Assembly: GCA_016212095.1 (NCBI GenBank)
Contig: JACRHH010000015.1
Location: 175,984 to 239,983 of the forward strand
Origin: Nitrospirota bacterium
Lineage (GTDB): Bacteria; Nitrospirota; Thermodesulfovibrionia; SZUA-242
DNA: 64,000 bases
Reading direction: 5' to 3'
Both the position numbers and the translations under genes were made by a program. Below are positions 34,172-43,558 of this stretch, in pieces. Every line of letters begins with the position of its first letter. Within the stretch, counting starts at the first letter, position 1. A model generated the notes under the pieces. That model searched no databases. It saw nothing but the letters and a program-made list of their open reading frames with translations, and was not told the DNA's origin.

Positions 34172-35593
34172 TCAGCAGGCGCGGTCGAAAACGGCAACAA
34201 TGTTGCGGCCCCTGACCTTGGCCTGCAGAAGCGCCTTGTCGGCGCAGGCCACCAGATCGCTTGCCACCTTCATCTTGTCGGACGGGAACGAGGCAAAGCC
34301 GATACTGGCCGAAAGTGAAACCCTTTTCCCGGCGATCATGAACCCATGGTGTTCGACGATATCACGAATTCGTTCAGCCTCCGACAGCGCTCCCTCCGAT
34401 TCCGACTGCGGCATCAGCACGATAAACTCGTCGCCGCCATAACGCGAAACGATGTCGCTCTTGCGGAAATTCCGTTCCAGAACCTTCGCGAACTCAACAA
34501 GCGCGCGGTCGCCATGCTTGTGACCGAACGTGTCGTTTATATCCTTGAAATTGTCGAGGTCGAACATCATGCATGAAAGCGGCTGGCCGTGACGTAGCGA
34601 GCGGCTGAACTCCTGCTCCAGCCGCTTGTTGAAATAGCGGATATTATAGAGTCCGGTAAGCGGATCGGTGAGGGCCAGACGCTGGAGCTTGCGGTTTTCA
34701 TTGTCGAGCTTCTCGGCCAGCATCGCCCAGTAGAGCGCCCCGGCGGACGCGTCGGCCACGGAGCGGCTCAGCCTGATATCCGTGTCATCGAAGAAATGAC
34801 GCGAGCGCGAAGCGCGCAGGTAAAGCTGGTTCACCGTCTTGTCGCGGTGGGTGATGGGCATGACGAGAATGGATGCTATGTCCTTCGCCGCCAAGACCTC
34901 GCGAACCGACTCAACCACCGGATCGTGGCTGACATCGCGGATAAACACAGTTTTTTGCTTGGCCGAAGCCTCCCTGATCTCCGGATGCTTGTCAAGGTCG
35001 ATAACAATGTCGCCGGCGCCGGTTGTCACCTCATGTGAAACCGCGTCATCGTGACTGCTGACAACAACAGCCCTGCCCTGCCGCTGGTCAACCCGCAGTA
35101 TCGAACAGCGGTCAACCGGTATGATATCGGCAAGCTCCTTCACAAGAAACCCCAGGATTCTGCGCGGATCCTGAATTGTTGCCGCGCGCGAGGACATGTC
35201 TATCACATGCTCAAGATCCTGCTGATACCGCAAAAGCTGGTTGTACCGCACCGATTCGCGCAGAACACGCGCTATCCTGGCAAGAAACTCGCCGCGCGAG
35301 AACGGGCGTGCGAGAATGTCGTCGGCTCCGGTTTCCGTGAATACATTGTCGGACACTCCGGCGGAATCGACTATGGCAAGCACTGGAACGGCAGGATGAT
35401 CCTTAAGTGCGTTCAAGCATCCGGCAACGGCATCATCTTCTTCAACGACAAGCAAGTCAAATAGATCGGCAACATGCGGATCAGACGATTCAACACCGCC
35501 GTGTAGCGCCACGCGATAATCGCTCCCGGCAAGCATATCACGCAGTTCGCCGTGGCGTTCTTCGTTCGAGGCGATGATCTTGATAACGGCCAT
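34172..35593 (-). CDS. Diguanylate cyclase with receiver-like and GAF domains
   Basis: The 473-residue protein has a receiver-like N-terminus (about 1-120, ending in the TGADDILARPFSRGEFLARI motif), a GAF domain (about 145-300) and a GGDEF domain with intact RYGGDEFIVLMPQ and LTDPLTGLYNIRYFNKRL. It makes cyclic di-GMP. The receiver core has VVEEDDA where the phosphoacceptor strand should be, so phosphorylation is uncertain. The open frame extends 66 codons upstream but those are atypical; I start at MAVIKIIAS. It is divergent from the dehydrogenase gene over 149 AT-rich bases. Confidence 0.9.
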   Translation of the reverse strand: MAVIKIIASNEERHGELRDMLAGSDYRVALHGGVESSDPHVADLFDLLVVEEDDAVAGCLNALKDHPAVPVLAIVDSAGVSDNVFTETGADDILARPFSRGEFLARIARVLRESVRYNQLLRYQQDLEHVIDMSSRAATIQDPRRILGFLVKELADIIPVDRCSILRVDQRQGRAVVVSSHDDAVSHEVTTGAGDIVIDLDKHPEIREASAKQKTVFIRDVSHDPVVESVREVLAAKDIASILVMPITHRDKTVNQLYLRASRSRHFFDDTDIRLSRSVADASAGALYWAMLAEKLDNENRKLQRLALTDPLTGLYNIRYFNKRLEQEFSRSLRHGQPLSCMMFDLDNFKDINDTFGHKHGDRALVEFAKVLERNFRKSDIVSRYGGDEFIVLMPQSESEGALSEAERIRDIVEHHGFMIAGKRVSLSASIGFASFPSDKMKVASDLVACADKALLQAKVRGRNIVAVFDRAC

Positions 35594-35742
35594 TAAACCG
35601 GAACCATTGTTGACATACTTTTGTATGATGCAACATTCATGGTGCGATGTCAAAAAAAATAACAATATTTTGCGACTTTGTAGTGTATTCTTTATGCCGT
35701 GGCCGGGCCACGTAAAGATTTTACCTGCGGAGCGGTATCGGC

Positions 35743-36564
35743 ATGAAATTTCTTGTGATAGGCGGAACAGGCGTTGCGGGAAGCGCGGCAATAGAAGCGG
35801 TGAGAAGACACTTTGCCGCCGACTCCGACATTACGGCTCTCTGGTATGCGAAACAGCGGGCCGATATGCAGATCAACGGGGCGAATCGCGCCGTTTTCGG
35901 CGACATTACCGACGATGCGTCGCTTGAGGCGATTGCGGATGCCGCCGGTGAAAGTTTCGATTATGTTTTCTTTGCAACAGCTATTGGCGACGTAGGGTTT
36001 CCCATTGCTGCGGCCACGCCGGAACAGATTGCCGCCGCCTGCCGGGTGTCGTTCGATCCGATGGTTCGGCTTGAGCAGCGATTCTCGGTCGGCACAATTG
36101 TGGGCTACTCAACCTTCTACAATCTGGAGCACCAGAGAATCAACTATGGCGCAATGGGCCACGCCAAGGAAAGGCTTGAGCGATGGGTTATGGAGCTTGG
36201 GAATGGATCAACCAACGATTCGGCCGGATCGAGGCAGCGCCGCGCTTGCATCAGGGCAGGCGCGTTCGAGTCGGCATCGTCGAAGGCGATAAAGCTTATG
36301 CTTCAACGCCGCGCAAAGGATCTGGCCGCGTCGGGCGATCCGATTCTCGAATCTTTTTTCAACGGTCGAAAACCGTCTGAAGCGGTTCTAATGCTGGAAA
36401 GCGCCATTTACGACGAAGAGCGGCGCGTCTGCGGCGATACGGGAACCACCCGCGATAATCTGGTCGATGCGCATGTCGAGCTTTTCAGAAATCCGGACGC
36501 AAGATTCGTGAACGTGTGCGGCAGGAGAATCTGGCTTAGCGACGAGCCGCAGCTTATCGAATAA
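35743..36564 (+). CDS. NAD(P)-binding dehydrogenase/reductase, FabI-like SDR
   Basis: The 273-residue protein starts with a Rossmann motif, MKFLVIGGTGVAGSAAIEAV, has FATAIGDVGFP, and carries YGAMGHAK, a Y-x6-K arrangement as in the enoyl-reductase subclass of divergent SDRs (FabI). A long helical C-terminus follows. The substrate is unknown; I regard enoyl-thioester reduction as one possibility only. It is a single gene, divergent from the diguanylate cyclase and ending four bases from the convergent sensor gene. Confidence 0.65.
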   Translation: MKFLVIGGTGVAGSAAIEAVRRHFAADSDITALWYAKQRADMQINGANRAVFGDITDDASLEAIADAAGESFDYVFFATAIGDVGFPIAAATPEQIAAACRVSFDPMVRLEQRFSVGTIVGYSTFYNLEHQRINYGAMGHAKERLERWVMELGNGSTNDSAGSRQRRACIRAGAFESASSKAIKLMLQRRAKDLAASGDPILESFFNGRKPSEAVLMLESAIYDEERRVCGDTGTTRDNLVDAHVELFRNPDARFVNVCGRRIWLSDEPQLIE

Positions 36565-36568
36565 TGAA

Positions 36569-38035
36569 TTAGCGCAAGTCCCCGCCTGTCTCTAAATCAA
36601 ATATCCGCATGTCCTCAGCATAGCGGCGCGTCTTGTAGGCGCTCACGCTTAGCATTCGCGAGATAATGTCGTCAACGCGCGTGATCTGCTCCTCCAGCAC
36701 GCGAAGCTCTTCCTCCGGGTGTTCGCCCTGCCCGATCCTGCCGCTGATCAGGTCTTTGATATTAAGCAGTATCGCAAGCGGCTGCCTGATCTCGTGAGCC
36801 GCCGCAGCCGAAACCTCCATCGCGGCCTTGAGCTTTTCACGCGTCGCATCATGCAGGATTCGAAGTTCGCAGAATAATCCGCCCCGCTCCTCGTCGGCAA
36901 CAAATATGCTTGACACCGTGAAGTCGCGGTCGCCGATGGCAATCTCGACAGGGTCGGCCAGAAACATGCTTCTGGCGGCAAGCACCGGCTCGCCGGTCGG
37001 CAGATGCATATCGCTTCCAAGGTACGGAGAAATTATCTTCCCGGCCAGACCGGCGTTCGGAAAGTCGTCAACATGCCTGCCCACCACATCGTTTTCATCC
37101 AGACCGGCGGCCCTGAGGAAGACAGGGTTGGCAATCTCTATCCGCCCGCTTGCATCTATCACCGCCATGCCGTCGCGAATGTTCTCGATGATTTTTCTGT
37201 CGCGCGCGGTTACCCTCGACAGGCGTTCGTTGAGGCGGCGCAGCGCCTCCTCCTGCTGAAGCTTTATGTTGAATCCGGCGCTTATCCTGCCGGAGAAATA
37301 CCAGACCAGCAGCATCATGAAGGCAATCACAATCATGCCGATGGTCGCGTATGAAAGCGCCGTTCGCTTCATCTGGCGCGCGTAAAGGCTGTCGGAATAG
37401 CTCATGGGAATCGTGATGCTTATGCCGCCCCGAATGTCGGCGAATTTGTAGCCCGCACGCTGATGACACTTTAGACAGGATTCGTCAAGCGCGAGTGGAG
37501 CCATGTACCGAAAGCTTCTGGAACCGTTCGGATTTGTGGCGATAGTGGTGGCCTCGGCTTCGCCCTTGCCGAAAAGCCTGAGCGCTTCCTCCTCCCAATC
37601 GTCCGGCCTGTTTGCCGGATCCAATGAGTTCAGGCTTGTGATATGAAACTGATAGCCGCCCCGAAGGCTTATGATCTCCATGACGCCCTTGGTGATAACG
37701 TTAGGATTCACCTTTGCGTAGCTTTTTCCCATGATGGAGAGCGTATTAACGCCGGGATCGGCCTGTGTGGGGCCGGCCGGGGGCCGGGCCGGTATCTCCA
37801 GGTAAAGTCCGCTGTGCCCGCCGCTCCAGAGGCGGGTTGCCATTATGTGCTGGTAGAACGCCCGCCCAACATCCGCAAGCCCGGCGGTCTGGATATCTTC
37901 AAGGCTCTTCTGCTCCCATCGCACAAGAATGGAAATCAGAAGCCCAAGCGCCACCAGAAGCGGCAGAACCAATATGGATGCCAGCTTGGCCGTGTGCTTT
38001 GGAAACAGCAGCCAGTCTCTAAGCCTTTCGCGCAC
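36569..38035 (-). CDS. Heme-c-type sensor with DUF3365, PAS and HisKA but no ATPase domain
   Basis: The 488-residue protein has a membrane helix (about 18-37), a periplasmic DUF3365 (Tll0287-like) domain with one c-type heme motif CLKCH (Cys187, Cys190, His191), a second membrane helix (about 225-248), a coiled coil, a PAS domain (about 282-400) and a HisKA dimerisation helix pair with His414 in AAAAHEIRQPL. It then ends SAYKTRRYAEDMRIFDLETG with no HATPase_c. Redox or gas sensing through heme is plausible. It may need a partner kinase or phosphorelay. The HNH gene is two bases upstream. Confidence 0.82.
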   Translation of the reverse strand: MRERLRDWLLFPKHTAKLASILVLPLLVALGLLISILVRWEQKSLEDIQTAGLADVGRAFYQHIMATRLWSGGHSGLYLEIPARPPAGPTQADPGVNTLSIMGKSYAKVNPNVITKGVMEIISLRGGYQFHITSLNSLDPANRPDDWEEEALRLFGKGEAEATTIATNPNGSRSFRYMAPLALDESCLKCHQRAGYKFADIRGGISITIPMSYSDSLYARQMKRTALSYATIGMIVIAFMMLLVWYFSGRISAGFNIKLQQEEALRRLNERLSRVTARDRKIIENIRDGMAVIDASGRIEIANPVFLRAAGLDENDVVGRHVDDFPNAGLAGKIISPYLGSDMHLPTGEPVLAARSMFLADPVEIAIGDRDFTVSSIFVADEERGGLFCELRILHDATREKLKAAMEVSAAAAHEIRQPLAILLNIKDLISGRIGQGEHPEEELRVLEEQITRVDDIISRMLSVSAYKTRRYAEDMRIFDLETGGDLR

Positions 38036-38037
38036 GG

Positions 38038-38367
38038 TCAGAACCGTTCCCCGGCAAGATAGTCGGCGAGCAAGCCCCTGCCATGTTCATCTTCATGGCA
38101 GTAGACGCAGAGGTTTTCCCAATTCGAGCCGTCCGCCGGATTATTGGAATGGTTACCGTCCTTGTGATGCACTGTCAGCAGATGCCTGTTCGATGATTCG
38201 AATTCGCGTCCACATTTGGCACAGATAAGGCCGTGAATCGATAGTGACCGCTCGCGGTACGATTCAGTGCCGCGCGCCGCGCCGCGCACGATGCCCGCTG
38301 CGATATCGAGCGCGGAGATGGTCTTCAGCGATGCGGGCGGTGGCTTAAGTCTTGTGCTCTTTCTCAC
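38038..38367 (-). CDS. HNH nuclease-family protein (YajD-like)
   Basis: The 109-residue protein has a zinc-structured HNH core: CAKCGREFESSNRHLLTVHHKDGNHSNN followed by NWENLCVYCHEDEH (two CxxC pairs and the HH catalytic dyad), close to E. coli YajD. YajD's role is unclear; nuclease activity is inferred. The N-terminal 40 residues are basic. It has its own good promoter (38421-38449) and is the first gene of a unit with the heme sensor gene. Confidence 0.85.
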   Translation of the reverse strand: MRKSTRLKPPPASLKTISALDIAAGIVRGAARGTESYRERSLSIHGLICAKCGREFESSNRHLLTVHHKDGNHSNNPADGSNWENLCVYCHEDEHGRGLLADYLAGERF

Positions 38368-38420
38368 TTTGGCGTACAGGCTGCTGGAACAAAAACGTAT
38401 GCGGCGTATGCCGTTTGGAT

Positions 38421-38449
38421 ATTATAGAGGAAAAACGCAGTGGCGGCAA
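38421..38449 (-). promoter_or_regulatory. Sigma-70 promoter of the HNH-heme sensor unit
   Basis: On the minus strand TTGCCG and TATAAT are separated by exactly 17 bases. The start would be near 38414, giving a leader of about 47 bases. Confidence 0.65.
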
Positions 38450-38457
38450 AAACGCCC

Positions 38458-39675
38458 CTACCTGAAATTTACCACAGCCGCGCCCGTATGTCCGCCGCGA
38501 ACGAGATTTATTCTTACCGTATCGCCGGGTTTGACCTGCTTCAAGCGGTATGTAAGATTGTGCGGTTCCCTGAGGGGCTGGCCGTTCATTTCCACCAGAA
38601 CGTCTCCAGCCTTGATTCCGGCAGCCTCGGCCATGCTGTCCGGCAGCACTTCCACAACCTTTATGCCGCCGCCCTCGTTGGGCTGCATCCTCACGCCAAG
38701 CTTCACCCTCTTGAGCTCCAGTTCCTTGTAATCGATATACCAGATAAAATCCGACGGTTGAAGCGGAAGCTCAGGCACATCCACGTCCATCAGCTTCTCC
38801 TTTGGAACATGCTCGTATGAGAATATCTCCGGCGCGACGGTGTAATATGTGACCGGAAGACGGCGGAACACGCGCCTTGGAATGCCGAAGCCGTAAGTTA
38901 CATGGTTGCCTCCGGCCATCACGACGATCCTGTTTTCGCCGGACGGATCGCTTTTAAGCCAGTGTACGATGTTTTCGGCCATGGTTTCATCCCACAGTGT
39001 CTGAACCTGCACGAACCTGTCTATCATCCCGGTTCCCTTTGCGTGATCCTCGAACATCGCCTCCAGAAACTTTCGCTGATATTTGTCCGTCAAGTCCATT
39101 TCCGGCAGACCGCCATCGACCTCTCCTGACGCCTCGGCAATACCTTTCGACGAAACCTCCTTGACCGTGGACTTGCTGGCGTTCAACGCGATTATTTGAA
39201 GCTTGAACTGTTTGATGACATCGATAACAGGGCGGTAATATTCAAGGTCAACAGACCAGTGTTCCGTCCAGATACGGTCGAATTCCTCGTCGTTGTAACC
39301 ATTTGCACGCCATTTGTCCAGCACGGGCTGGGCCGATTCCGGAAACATCTCCATTCCCACGGCCAAATGGCCGGGATAGCGCCGCGCCATCTCACGGATA
39401 ATCTCCGCCTGAACGCGGTGCGATTCGATGTTGTCGTGGCTTTCGGCAACGTAAACCACGCGTGCGTCGGCCAGCATGGAATGCAGTGCGCTTCTGTCCA
39501 TAACCTTCCCTGTGCGGACATGCATTATCATGTCTTCACGCGGCGTTGTCTCAAGCGGATACGGCAGCCGCCATTCAGCCTCGGTTGGAGTGGCGGAATG
39601 AACCGCGCAGCCGCCCGACATCATAAATGTTGCGGCAAACATCGCAAGCGACAGTAATTTAAATCCGTGTTTCAT
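38458..39675 (-). CDS. ChaN-family lipoprotein with C-terminal PDZ domain
   Basis: The 405-residue protein has a lipoprotein signal with lipobox at Cys23 (MSGGC), a ChaN/haem-binding-uptake domain (about 50-280, VYVAESHDNIESHRVQAEIIREMA, GMEMFPESAQPVLDKW) and a PDZ domain (about 310-405, VEVLPDSMAEAAGIKAGDVLVEMNGQPL). ChaN homologues bind heme or iron at the outer membrane. The PDZ fusion suggests docking to a protease or membrane partner. Its start overlaps the M16 peptidase stop by four bases, so the peptidase is the likely functional neighbour. Confidence 0.88.
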   Translation of the reverse strand: MKHGFKLLSLAMFAATFMMSGGCAVHSATPTEAEWRLPYPLETTPREDMIMHVRTGKVMDRSALHSMLADARVVYVAESHDNIESHRVQAEIIREMARRYPGHLAVGMEMFPESAQPVLDKWRANGYNDEEFDRIWTEHWSVDLEYYRPVIDVIKQFKLQIIALNASKSTVKEVSSKGIAEASGEVDGGLPEMDLTDKYQRKFLEAMFEDHAKGTGMIDRFVQVQTLWDETMAENIVHWLKSDPSGENRIVVMAGGNHVTYGFGIPRRVFRRLPVTYYTVAPEIFSYEHVPKEKLMDVDVPELPLQPSDFIWYIDYKELELKRVKLGVRMQPNEGGGIKVVEVLPDSMAEAAGIKAGDVLVEMNGQPLREPHNLTYRLKQVKPGDTVRINLVRGGHTGAAVVNFR

Positions 39676-40946
39676 TTGAAAGTCATCACCTCCGGCGCGA
39701 TGTCGCTGTCGGTAACAGGGCCGAGCACTGTCATGGCCAGCCTGTCGGGCCTCACCAGCCGTTCCGCAACAAGGCGCACATTGTCAACCGTCACGGCCTC
39801 GATTCGCTCCAGAATGTCTTCAAGCGTGAAGTGGCGGCCCAGGTAAATCTCGTTTCTGGCCATCTGGTTCATGCGCGAGCTTGTCGATTCAAGGCCAAGT
39901 ATCAGATTGCCCTTCAACTGCTCCTTTGCCAGCGAAACCGAAGCGGAATCCATGTTTTCCGGAAGCCGCGCGAATTCGGCCAGCACAAGGCGCGACACCT
40001 CGGCGGCCTTGCGCGGATCGACGCCGGCGTAGACGCCGAAAAGCCCGGTGTCGCAATACGCCGAAAGATACGAATATACCGAATAGGCAAGTCCGCGCCT
40101 TTCGCGTATTTCCTGAAAAAGGCGTGAACTGGTTCCGTTTCCGAAGATTGTGTTCAGCACCGACAGCGCGTAACGATCAGGGTCGTCGGCCCGAATGCCC
40201 TCGACGCCTATGCATATGTGCGCCTCGGCTGTGTCCTTCCGCGTAAGCGAAAACCTGTTGCCAAAAGGCGAGGAAGGCGGCCTGGCCGGTGGCTGGGGGC
40301 CTGCTTCCATGCGCCCGAAGCAAGCGTTCAGTCTGGATGCCAGCGCGTCGGGATCGAACCTCCCGGCAGCCGATATCACAATCCCGTGCGGCCTGTACCG
40401 CTCGCCCACGAAAGCGGCAAGTTCCGCGCGTCCTATGGCGCCGACGGTTTCGGGCGAACCCAGAACACTGCGTCCGGGGCCGTCATCTCCCCATATCGTT
40501 TTGTTGAAAAGGTCGTGAACGTAGTCGTCCGGAGTGTCTTCCGACATCCGGATCTCGTCGATGATAATGTCCCGTTCCTTCTCGATTTCGGCTTCCGGAT
40601 ATGTCGAATGAAGGAGGATGTCGGAAAGAATGTCGATACCGATGTCAAGCCGGGTGTCCAGAATCTTGACGTAATACGTCGTGCCTTCGCGTGAGGTGAA
40701 GGCGTTCAGCTCGCCGCCAACGGCATCGATCGCGTTTGCGATTTCCACAGCCGTGCGCGTGCGTGTTCCCTTGAAATGCATGTGTTCCAGAAAATGCGAT
40801 ATTCCGTTCAACGCCGCCGTTTCATCGCGCGCGCCCGCATTCACCCATATGCCCAGTGTGACGGAACGGACATGCTCCATCCTCTCGGTCAGGAGGCGTA
40901 TGCCGTTATCCAGAGTGAATTTCCGGAACGAGTTGTTTTCAGCCAT
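39672..40946 (-). CDS. M16-family zinc metallopeptidase
   Basis: The 424-residue protein has the inverted zinc motif HFLEH (His51, Glu54, His55) with the third ligand expected in the EKERDIIIDEI region, plus GAVAGR-type middle sequences and the RRGLAYSVYSYLSAY loop of the C-terminal half. It belongs to the bacterial processing-peptidase/YmxG group that cleaves small peptides. I start at MAENNSF, which has GGGAGG upstream and lies after the pnp terminator; the open frame extends 32 codons further. It is coupled to ChaN-PDZ. Confidence 0.92.
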   Translation of the reverse strand: MAENNSFRKFTLDNGIRLLTERMEHVRSVTLGIWVNAGARDETAALNGISHFLEHMHFKGTRTRTAVEIANAIDAVGGELNAFTSREGTTYYVKILDTRLDIGIDILSDILLHSTYPEAEIEKERDIIIDEIRMSEDTPDDYVHDLFNKTIWGDDGPGRSVLGSPETVGAIGRAELAAFVGERYRPHGIVISAAGRFDPDALASRLNACFGRMEAGPQPPARPPSSPFGNRFSLTRKDTAEAHICIGVEGIRADDPDRYALSVLNTIFGNGTSSRLFQEIRERRGLAYSVYSYLSAYCDTGLFGVYAGVDPRKAAEVSRLVLAEFARLPENMDSASVSLAKEQLKGNLILGLESTSSRMNQMARNEIYLGRHFTLEDILERIEAVTVDNVRLVAERLVRPDRLAMTVLGPVTDSDIAPEVMTFK

Positions 40947-40971
40947 ATAAGACAGGGAACCTCCCCCAACT

Positions 40972-40999
40972 AAAAAAGGGACGGCGCAACCGTCCCTTT
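40972..40999 (-). terminator. Intrinsic terminator of rpsO-pnp
   Basis: On the minus strand AAAGGGACGG, TTGCG loop, CCGTCCCTTT is followed by a run of T (TTTTTTA including the stem end). A ten-pair stem plus U-run is textbook. It lies 27 bases after the pnp stop. Confidence 0.85.
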
Positions 41000-41025
41000 G
41001 TTTCATGCCTCTGTCAATGCAAAGC

Positions 41026-43125
41026 TCAGCCGTTTTGGCCAAGCTCCTTCATCGCTTCCTTGCGGCTGAGGCGCATCTTGCCGGTTTTCGAGTCGATCTC
41101 GATAACCTTCACCGAAACCTCGTCGCCTTCCTTGAGCACATCCGTAACCTTGGCTACACGCGAATCGGCGATCTGCGAGATATGCAGAAGGCCTTCCGTG
41201 CCGGGCATTATCTGCACAAACGCGCCAAAGTCCATGATGCGCGTAACCTTGCCATGGTAAATCTTGTTCAACTCCGGCTCGGCAACGATGCCCCTGATGA
41301 TTTCGACAGCCTTCTGCGCGGCTTCGCCGTCGATTGAGGCGATGTTGATTACGCCGGTGTCCTCGATGTCGATCTTGCAGCCGGTCTGCTCCGTGATTGA
41401 GCGGATAACCTTGCCGCCGGGGCCGATCACCTCGCGGATCTTGTCCGGATTGATCTGGATGCTGATGATGCGCGGCGCATGTTCGGCCAGATTTTCACGC
41501 GGAGCGGTCAGTGTCTCGGCCATCTTGCCGAGGATGAACAGCCTTCCGTTCCGCGCCTGTTCGAGCGCGCGCTCCATGATGGCGCGGGATATGCCGCCGA
41601 TCTTGGTGTCCATCTGGAACGCCGTAACGCCTTCGGCTGTTCCGGTAACCTTGAAATCCATGTCGCCAAGATGATCCTCAAGGCCGAGGATGTCGGTGAG
41701 AACGACAACCTTCTCGCCCTCTTTGATGAGTCCCATCGCGATTCCGGCAACCGGAGCCTTGATCGGCACTCCGGCGTCCATCAGGGCAAGCGTGCCGCCG
41801 CAGACGGTGGCCATCGACGACGAACCGTTCGATTCGAGAATGTCGGACACCAGGCGTATTGTGTACGGGAACTGCTCCTTCGACGGAATGACCGCCTTCA
41901 GCGCACGCTCGGCCAGCATTCCGTGACCGATTTCGCGCCTTCCAGGCGAGCGAAGAAATTTAACCTCGCCAACGCTAAACGGCGGGAAGTTGTAATGCAG
42001 CATGAAAGACTTGAACGACTCGCCCTCAAGCGCGTCGATCTTCTGCTCGTCCATCGATGTGCCGAGTGTGACTACCGCAAGCGCCTGCGTTTCGCCGCGC
42101 ACGAAAAGCGCGGTTCCGTGGGCACGGGGCAGAAGGCCGACGATGCTGTTTATCGGCCTTATTTCGTCCGGCTTTCTGCCGTCGGCCCGCACATTCTGGT
42201 TTATGATCATGTCGCGGACAAGCTTCTTTTCGAGGCTGCCGAAAGCTTCGCGAATTTCCTTCGATCTGTCCGCTTCCTGGCCCTCGCCCATCTGCTTGAC
42301 AATGCCGTCGAGAATCTCGTTAAGGCTGGCCTGACGCATCATCTTGTCGGGAATCGTGATTGCGGCGCGAATATTGTCCTTCGCAAGCTCCGCAACCCGC
42401 GCCGCAAGCGCCTCGTCCTTCACCGGTGGAACAACCTCGCGCTTTGGCCTTCCGGCAAGCGCGCGAAGCTCGTTCTGAAGCGCGTTCAGGCGTTTGATCT
42501 CGGCATGGGCGATGTCGATCGCCTCAAGCAGATCGGCCTCGCTCACCTCCTGGCCGCCGCCCTCCACCATCACCACCGCGTCGTCGGAGCCCGCAACCAC
42601 AAGATTCAGGTTGCATTCCTCGATCTCGCGGAGATCCGGGTTGATGACGAAAGTGCCGTCGATGCGGCCTACGCGCACTGCCGCTATCGGGCCGTCGAAC
42701 GGAATGTCGGAGATCGTCAGCGCCGCGGACATGGCCGTCACGCCCATCACGTCGGACGTATTGTCGTCGCCGAACGAAAGAACGCTGATTATGCCCTGCG
42801 TTTCGCAGAAATAACCCTTCGGGAACATCGGCCTGATCGGCCTGTCGATGAGACGGGAGGTGAGCACTTCCTTTTCGGAAGGCCGTCCCTCGCGCTTGAA
42901 GAAACCGCCCGGAATCTTGCCGGCGGCGTATGCCTTTTCCTGATAGTCAACCGTGAGAGGAAAGAAATCGATTCCGGCGCGTTCGGTCTTTGCGGCAACC
43001 GCAGTGGCCATGACAACCGTGTCGCCATAACGGGCCACAATGGCTCCGTCGGCCTGACGGGCCATGAGGCCGGTTTCGAGTGTCAGCTTCTTTCCGCGTA
43101 CATCAAGGGAAACATTATTTATCAC
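41026..43125 (-). CDS. pnp: Polyribonucleotide nucleotidyltransferase (PNPase)
   Basis: The 699-residue protein has both RNase PH-like domains (first: [24 protein letters not shown]; second: [18 protein letters not shown] and [23 protein letters not shown] with the catalytic Asp), a KH domain ([26 protein letters not shown]) and an S1 domain ([27 protein letters not shown]). It degrades RNA 3' to 5' phosphorolytically in the cytoplasm. It follows rpsO by 11 bases in the classical rpsO-pnp pair and ends at a clear terminator. Confidence 0.98.
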   Translation of the reverse strand: MINNVSLDVRGKKLTLETGLMARQADGAIVARYGDTVVMATAVAAKTERAGIDFFPLTVDYQEKAYAAGKIPGGFFKREGRPSEKEVLTSRLIDRPIRPMFPKGYFCETQGIISVLSFGDDNTSDVMGVTAMSAALTISDIPFDGPIAAVRVGRIDGTFVINPDLREIEECNLNLVVAGSDDAVVMVEGGGQEVSEADLLEAIDIAHAEIKRLNALQNELRALAGRPKREVVPPVKDEALAARVAELAKDNIRAAITIPDKMMRQASLNEILDGIVKQMGEGQEADRSKEIREAFGSLEKKLVRDMIINQNVRADGRKPDEIRPINSIVGLLPRAHGTALFVRGETQALAVVTLGTSMDEQKIDALEGESFKSFMLHYNFPPFSVGEVKFLRSPGRREIGHGMLAERALKAVIPSKEQFPYTIRLVSDILESNGSSSMATVCGGTLALMDAGVPIKAPVAGIAMGLIKEGEKVVVLTDILGLEDHLGDMDFKVTGTAEGVTAFQMDTKIGGISRAIMERALEQARNGRLFILGKMAETLTAPRENLAEHAPRIISIQINPDKIREVIGPGGKVIRSITEQTGCKIDIEDTGVINIASIDGEAAQKAVEIIRGIVAEPELNKIYHGKVTRIMDFGAFVQIMPGTEGLLHISQIADSRVAKVTDVLKEGDEVSVKVIEIDSKTGKMRLSRKEAMKELGQNG

Positions 43126-43136
43126 GCTTCGCCCGC

Positions 43137-43406
43137 TTACTTCCTGATGCCAAGACGCGCGATTACGTCGGTGTATCTGGCCGTATCCTTCTTCTTCAGG
43201 TACGCCAGCATGCTTTTCCTCTGGCTGACAAGCTGCAGAAGTCCGCGACGCGAATGATGATCCTTCGTGTGCGCCTTGAAATGGTCGGTAAGATGACTGA
43301 TGCGTTCGCTCAGGATCGCTATCTGAACCTCCGGCGAACCGGTGTCTGTCTCGTGTGTTCTATAGTTGGAAATCAACTCGGTTTTTGAATCTTTGCTCAG
43401 GGCCAT
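43137..43406 (-). CDS. rpsO: 30S ribosomal protein S15
   Basis: The 89-residue protein has the S15 signature [35 protein letters not shown] and ends ARLGIRK. It binds the central domain of 16S rRNA. GGCGGTGGC precedes the ATG; a TTTACA-N18-TAGTCT pair on the minus strand near 43449-43478 is a weak promoter candidate. It is co-transcribed with pnp. Confidence 0.98.
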   Translation of the reverse strand: MALSKDSKTELISNYRTHETDTGSPEVQIAILSERISHLTDHFKAHTKDHHSRRGLLQLVSQRKSMLAYLKKKDTARYTDVIARLGIRK

Positions 43407-43543
43407 TATTAGCCACCGCCTTTCTTAAATCGCTTCTTTGCGTCTGCAAGACTAACATAACCCAGTTGCGGGTGTAAACCCCGCGCCGGGCATCTTCCCG
43501 CACGGCGCAACGGCAGTAAATATACCGTTTATCGGCTTTCTGT

Positions 43544-43552
43544 TGCTATAAT
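43544..43552 (+). promoter_or_regulatory. Extended -10 promoter immediately before panC
   Basis: TGCTATAAT is an extended -10 element ending six bases before the panC ATG. No good -35 or Shine-Dalgarno is visible. Transcription would start at or next to the start codon, predicting a leaderless message. Confidence 0.55.
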
Positions 43553-43558
43553 TGCCCC

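Noticed and set aside
35594..35791. 66-residue N-terminal extension of the diguanylate cyclase
   Set aside because: The sequence is unlike the receiver family, AT-rich, and spans the divergent promoter region.
41479..43257. A 592-codon open frame antisense to pnp
   Set aside because: pnp on the other strand is complete with all domains; the antisense translation is Arg/His rich and domain-free.
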